Source: Rhizobiaceae bacterium (lineage in GTDB: Bacteria; Pseudomonadota; Alphaproteobacteria; Rhizobiales; Rhizobiaceae). From it: DNA of 5,899 nucleotides. Where the stretch lies: assembly GCA_014380965.1 (NCBI GenBank), contig JACMIV010000211.1, forward strand, positions 1 through 5,899, read 5' to 3'. Position numbers and translations under genes: made by a program. Below, in pieces: positions 5,561 through 5,899 of this stretch. The notes under the pieces are model-generated. The model saw only the letters and a list, made by a program, of their open reading frames with translations, made no database searches and was not told the origin of the DNA. Position 1 is the stretch's first letter; each line of letters begins with the position of its first letter.

Positions 5561-5899
5561 TCACACAGCTTTTGCCAGCGCGATCGCCGTGTCCGACATG
5601 CGGTTCGAGAAGCCCCACTCGTTGTCGTACCAGGAGAGGATGCGCACGAAGTTGCCGTCCATGACCTTGGTCTGGTCCATGTGGAAGACCGAGGAATGCG
5701 GGTCGTGGTTGAAGTCGGAGGAGACGTTCGGCGCGTCGGTATAGCCGAGGATGCCCTTCATCGGGCCGTCGGCCGCGGCGCGGATGAGGCCCTGGACCTC
5801 CTCGACCGTGGTCGAGCGCTTGGCGACGAACTTGAAGTCGACGACCGAGACGTTCGGCGTCGGCACGCGGATGGCGACGCCGTCGAGCCGGCCCTTCAG
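5561..5899 (-). CDS. gap: Glyceraldehyde-3-phosphate dehydrogenase, C-terminal part
   Basis: The gene is partial: 112 residues and a stop, with the N-terminal NAD+ domain and catalytic cysteine beyond the right edge. GAPDH converts glyceraldehyde 3-phosphate, NAD+ and phosphate to 1,3-bisphosphoglycerate in glycolysis, and the reverse in gluconeogenesis, in the cytosol. The visible catalytic-domain motifs are unmistakable. [21 protein letters not shown] holds the substrate-phosphate-binding arginine of this family (equivalent to R231 of the E. coli enzyme). [22 protein letters not shown] is the usual 'lgytdd.vvSsDf' segment, and [16 protein letters not shown] carries the nicotinamide-contacting asparagine. 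The C-terminus AIALAKAV has normal length. It is a type I phosphorylating GAPDH; whether it is NAD- or NADP-preferring cannot be seen here. The gene is convergent with brnTA, with 74 bases between stop codons. Confidence 0.97.
   Translation of the reverse strand: MKGRLDGVAIRVPTPNVSVVDFKFVAKRSTTVEEVQGLIRAAADGPMKGILGYTDAPNVSSDFNHDPHSSVFHMDQTKVMDGNFVRILSWYDNEWGFSNRMSDTAIALAKAV

Noticed and set aside
4950..5618. 222-residue minus-strand open frame opposite brnTA
   Set aside because: Antisense shadow; brnT and brnA are clear on the plus strand.
1..5899. CRISPR array, insertion sequence or integrase/attachment site
   Set aside because: No regularly spaced repeats, transposase or recombinase motifs, or tRNA gene fragments were seen on either strand.

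Overview
The window is GC-rich and dense with genes. Codon use (strong third-position G/C) and every recognisable protein point to an alphaproteobacterium, most likely of the order Hyphomicrobiales (Rhizobiales: Brucella/Aurantimonas-like relatives). This placement is an inference from the look of the proteins; no search was run. All gene calls rest on reading translated motifs.

Layout, left to right. (1) 1-498, minus: the N-terminal 166 residues of a YitT-family (DUF161) membrane protein that runs off the left edge. (2) 499-741: an intergenic region with a long near-perfect hairpin (632-682) and a degenerate second copy of part of it. (3) 742-1665, minus: a TPR plus class I SAM-methyltransferase fusion protein. 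(4) 1800-2813, plus: a 'ligase-associated' metallo-beta-lactamase-fold DNA exonuclease, divergent from the methyltransferase gene. (5) 2821-4740, minus: a 639-residue NhaP2/CvrA-type K+(Na+)/H+ antiporter with TrkA_C and CorC_HlyC regulatory domains. Its stop codon lies only 7 bases from that of the convergent exonuclease gene. (6) 4939-5486, plus: a complete BrnT/BrnA type II toxin-antitoxin operon with a 4-base ATGA overlap. (7) 5561-5899, minus: the C-terminal 112 residues of glyceraldehyde-3-phosphate dehydrogenase, running off the right edge.

Most of these are housekeeping or widely distributed genes that do not form one pathway. The accessory element is brnTA, placed between the antiporter gene and gap. 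The most striking sequence structure is a 45-bp near-perfect inverted repeat (4904-4948; 21-base arms, 20 of 21 paired, 3-base spacer). Its right arm contains the brnT start codon and its left arm carries the mirror image of the first ten bases of brnT. The inner arms look like the autoregulatory operator for BrnA. The whole palindrome could also fold in mRNA over the toxin start codon, which has no Shine-Dalgarno sequence, whereas the antitoxin has a strong one. I saw no wholly unknown multi-gene system. The notable points are this operator/start-codon palindrome, the repeat-like hairpin near 650, and the exonuclease gene with no DNA ligase gene on its downstream side.
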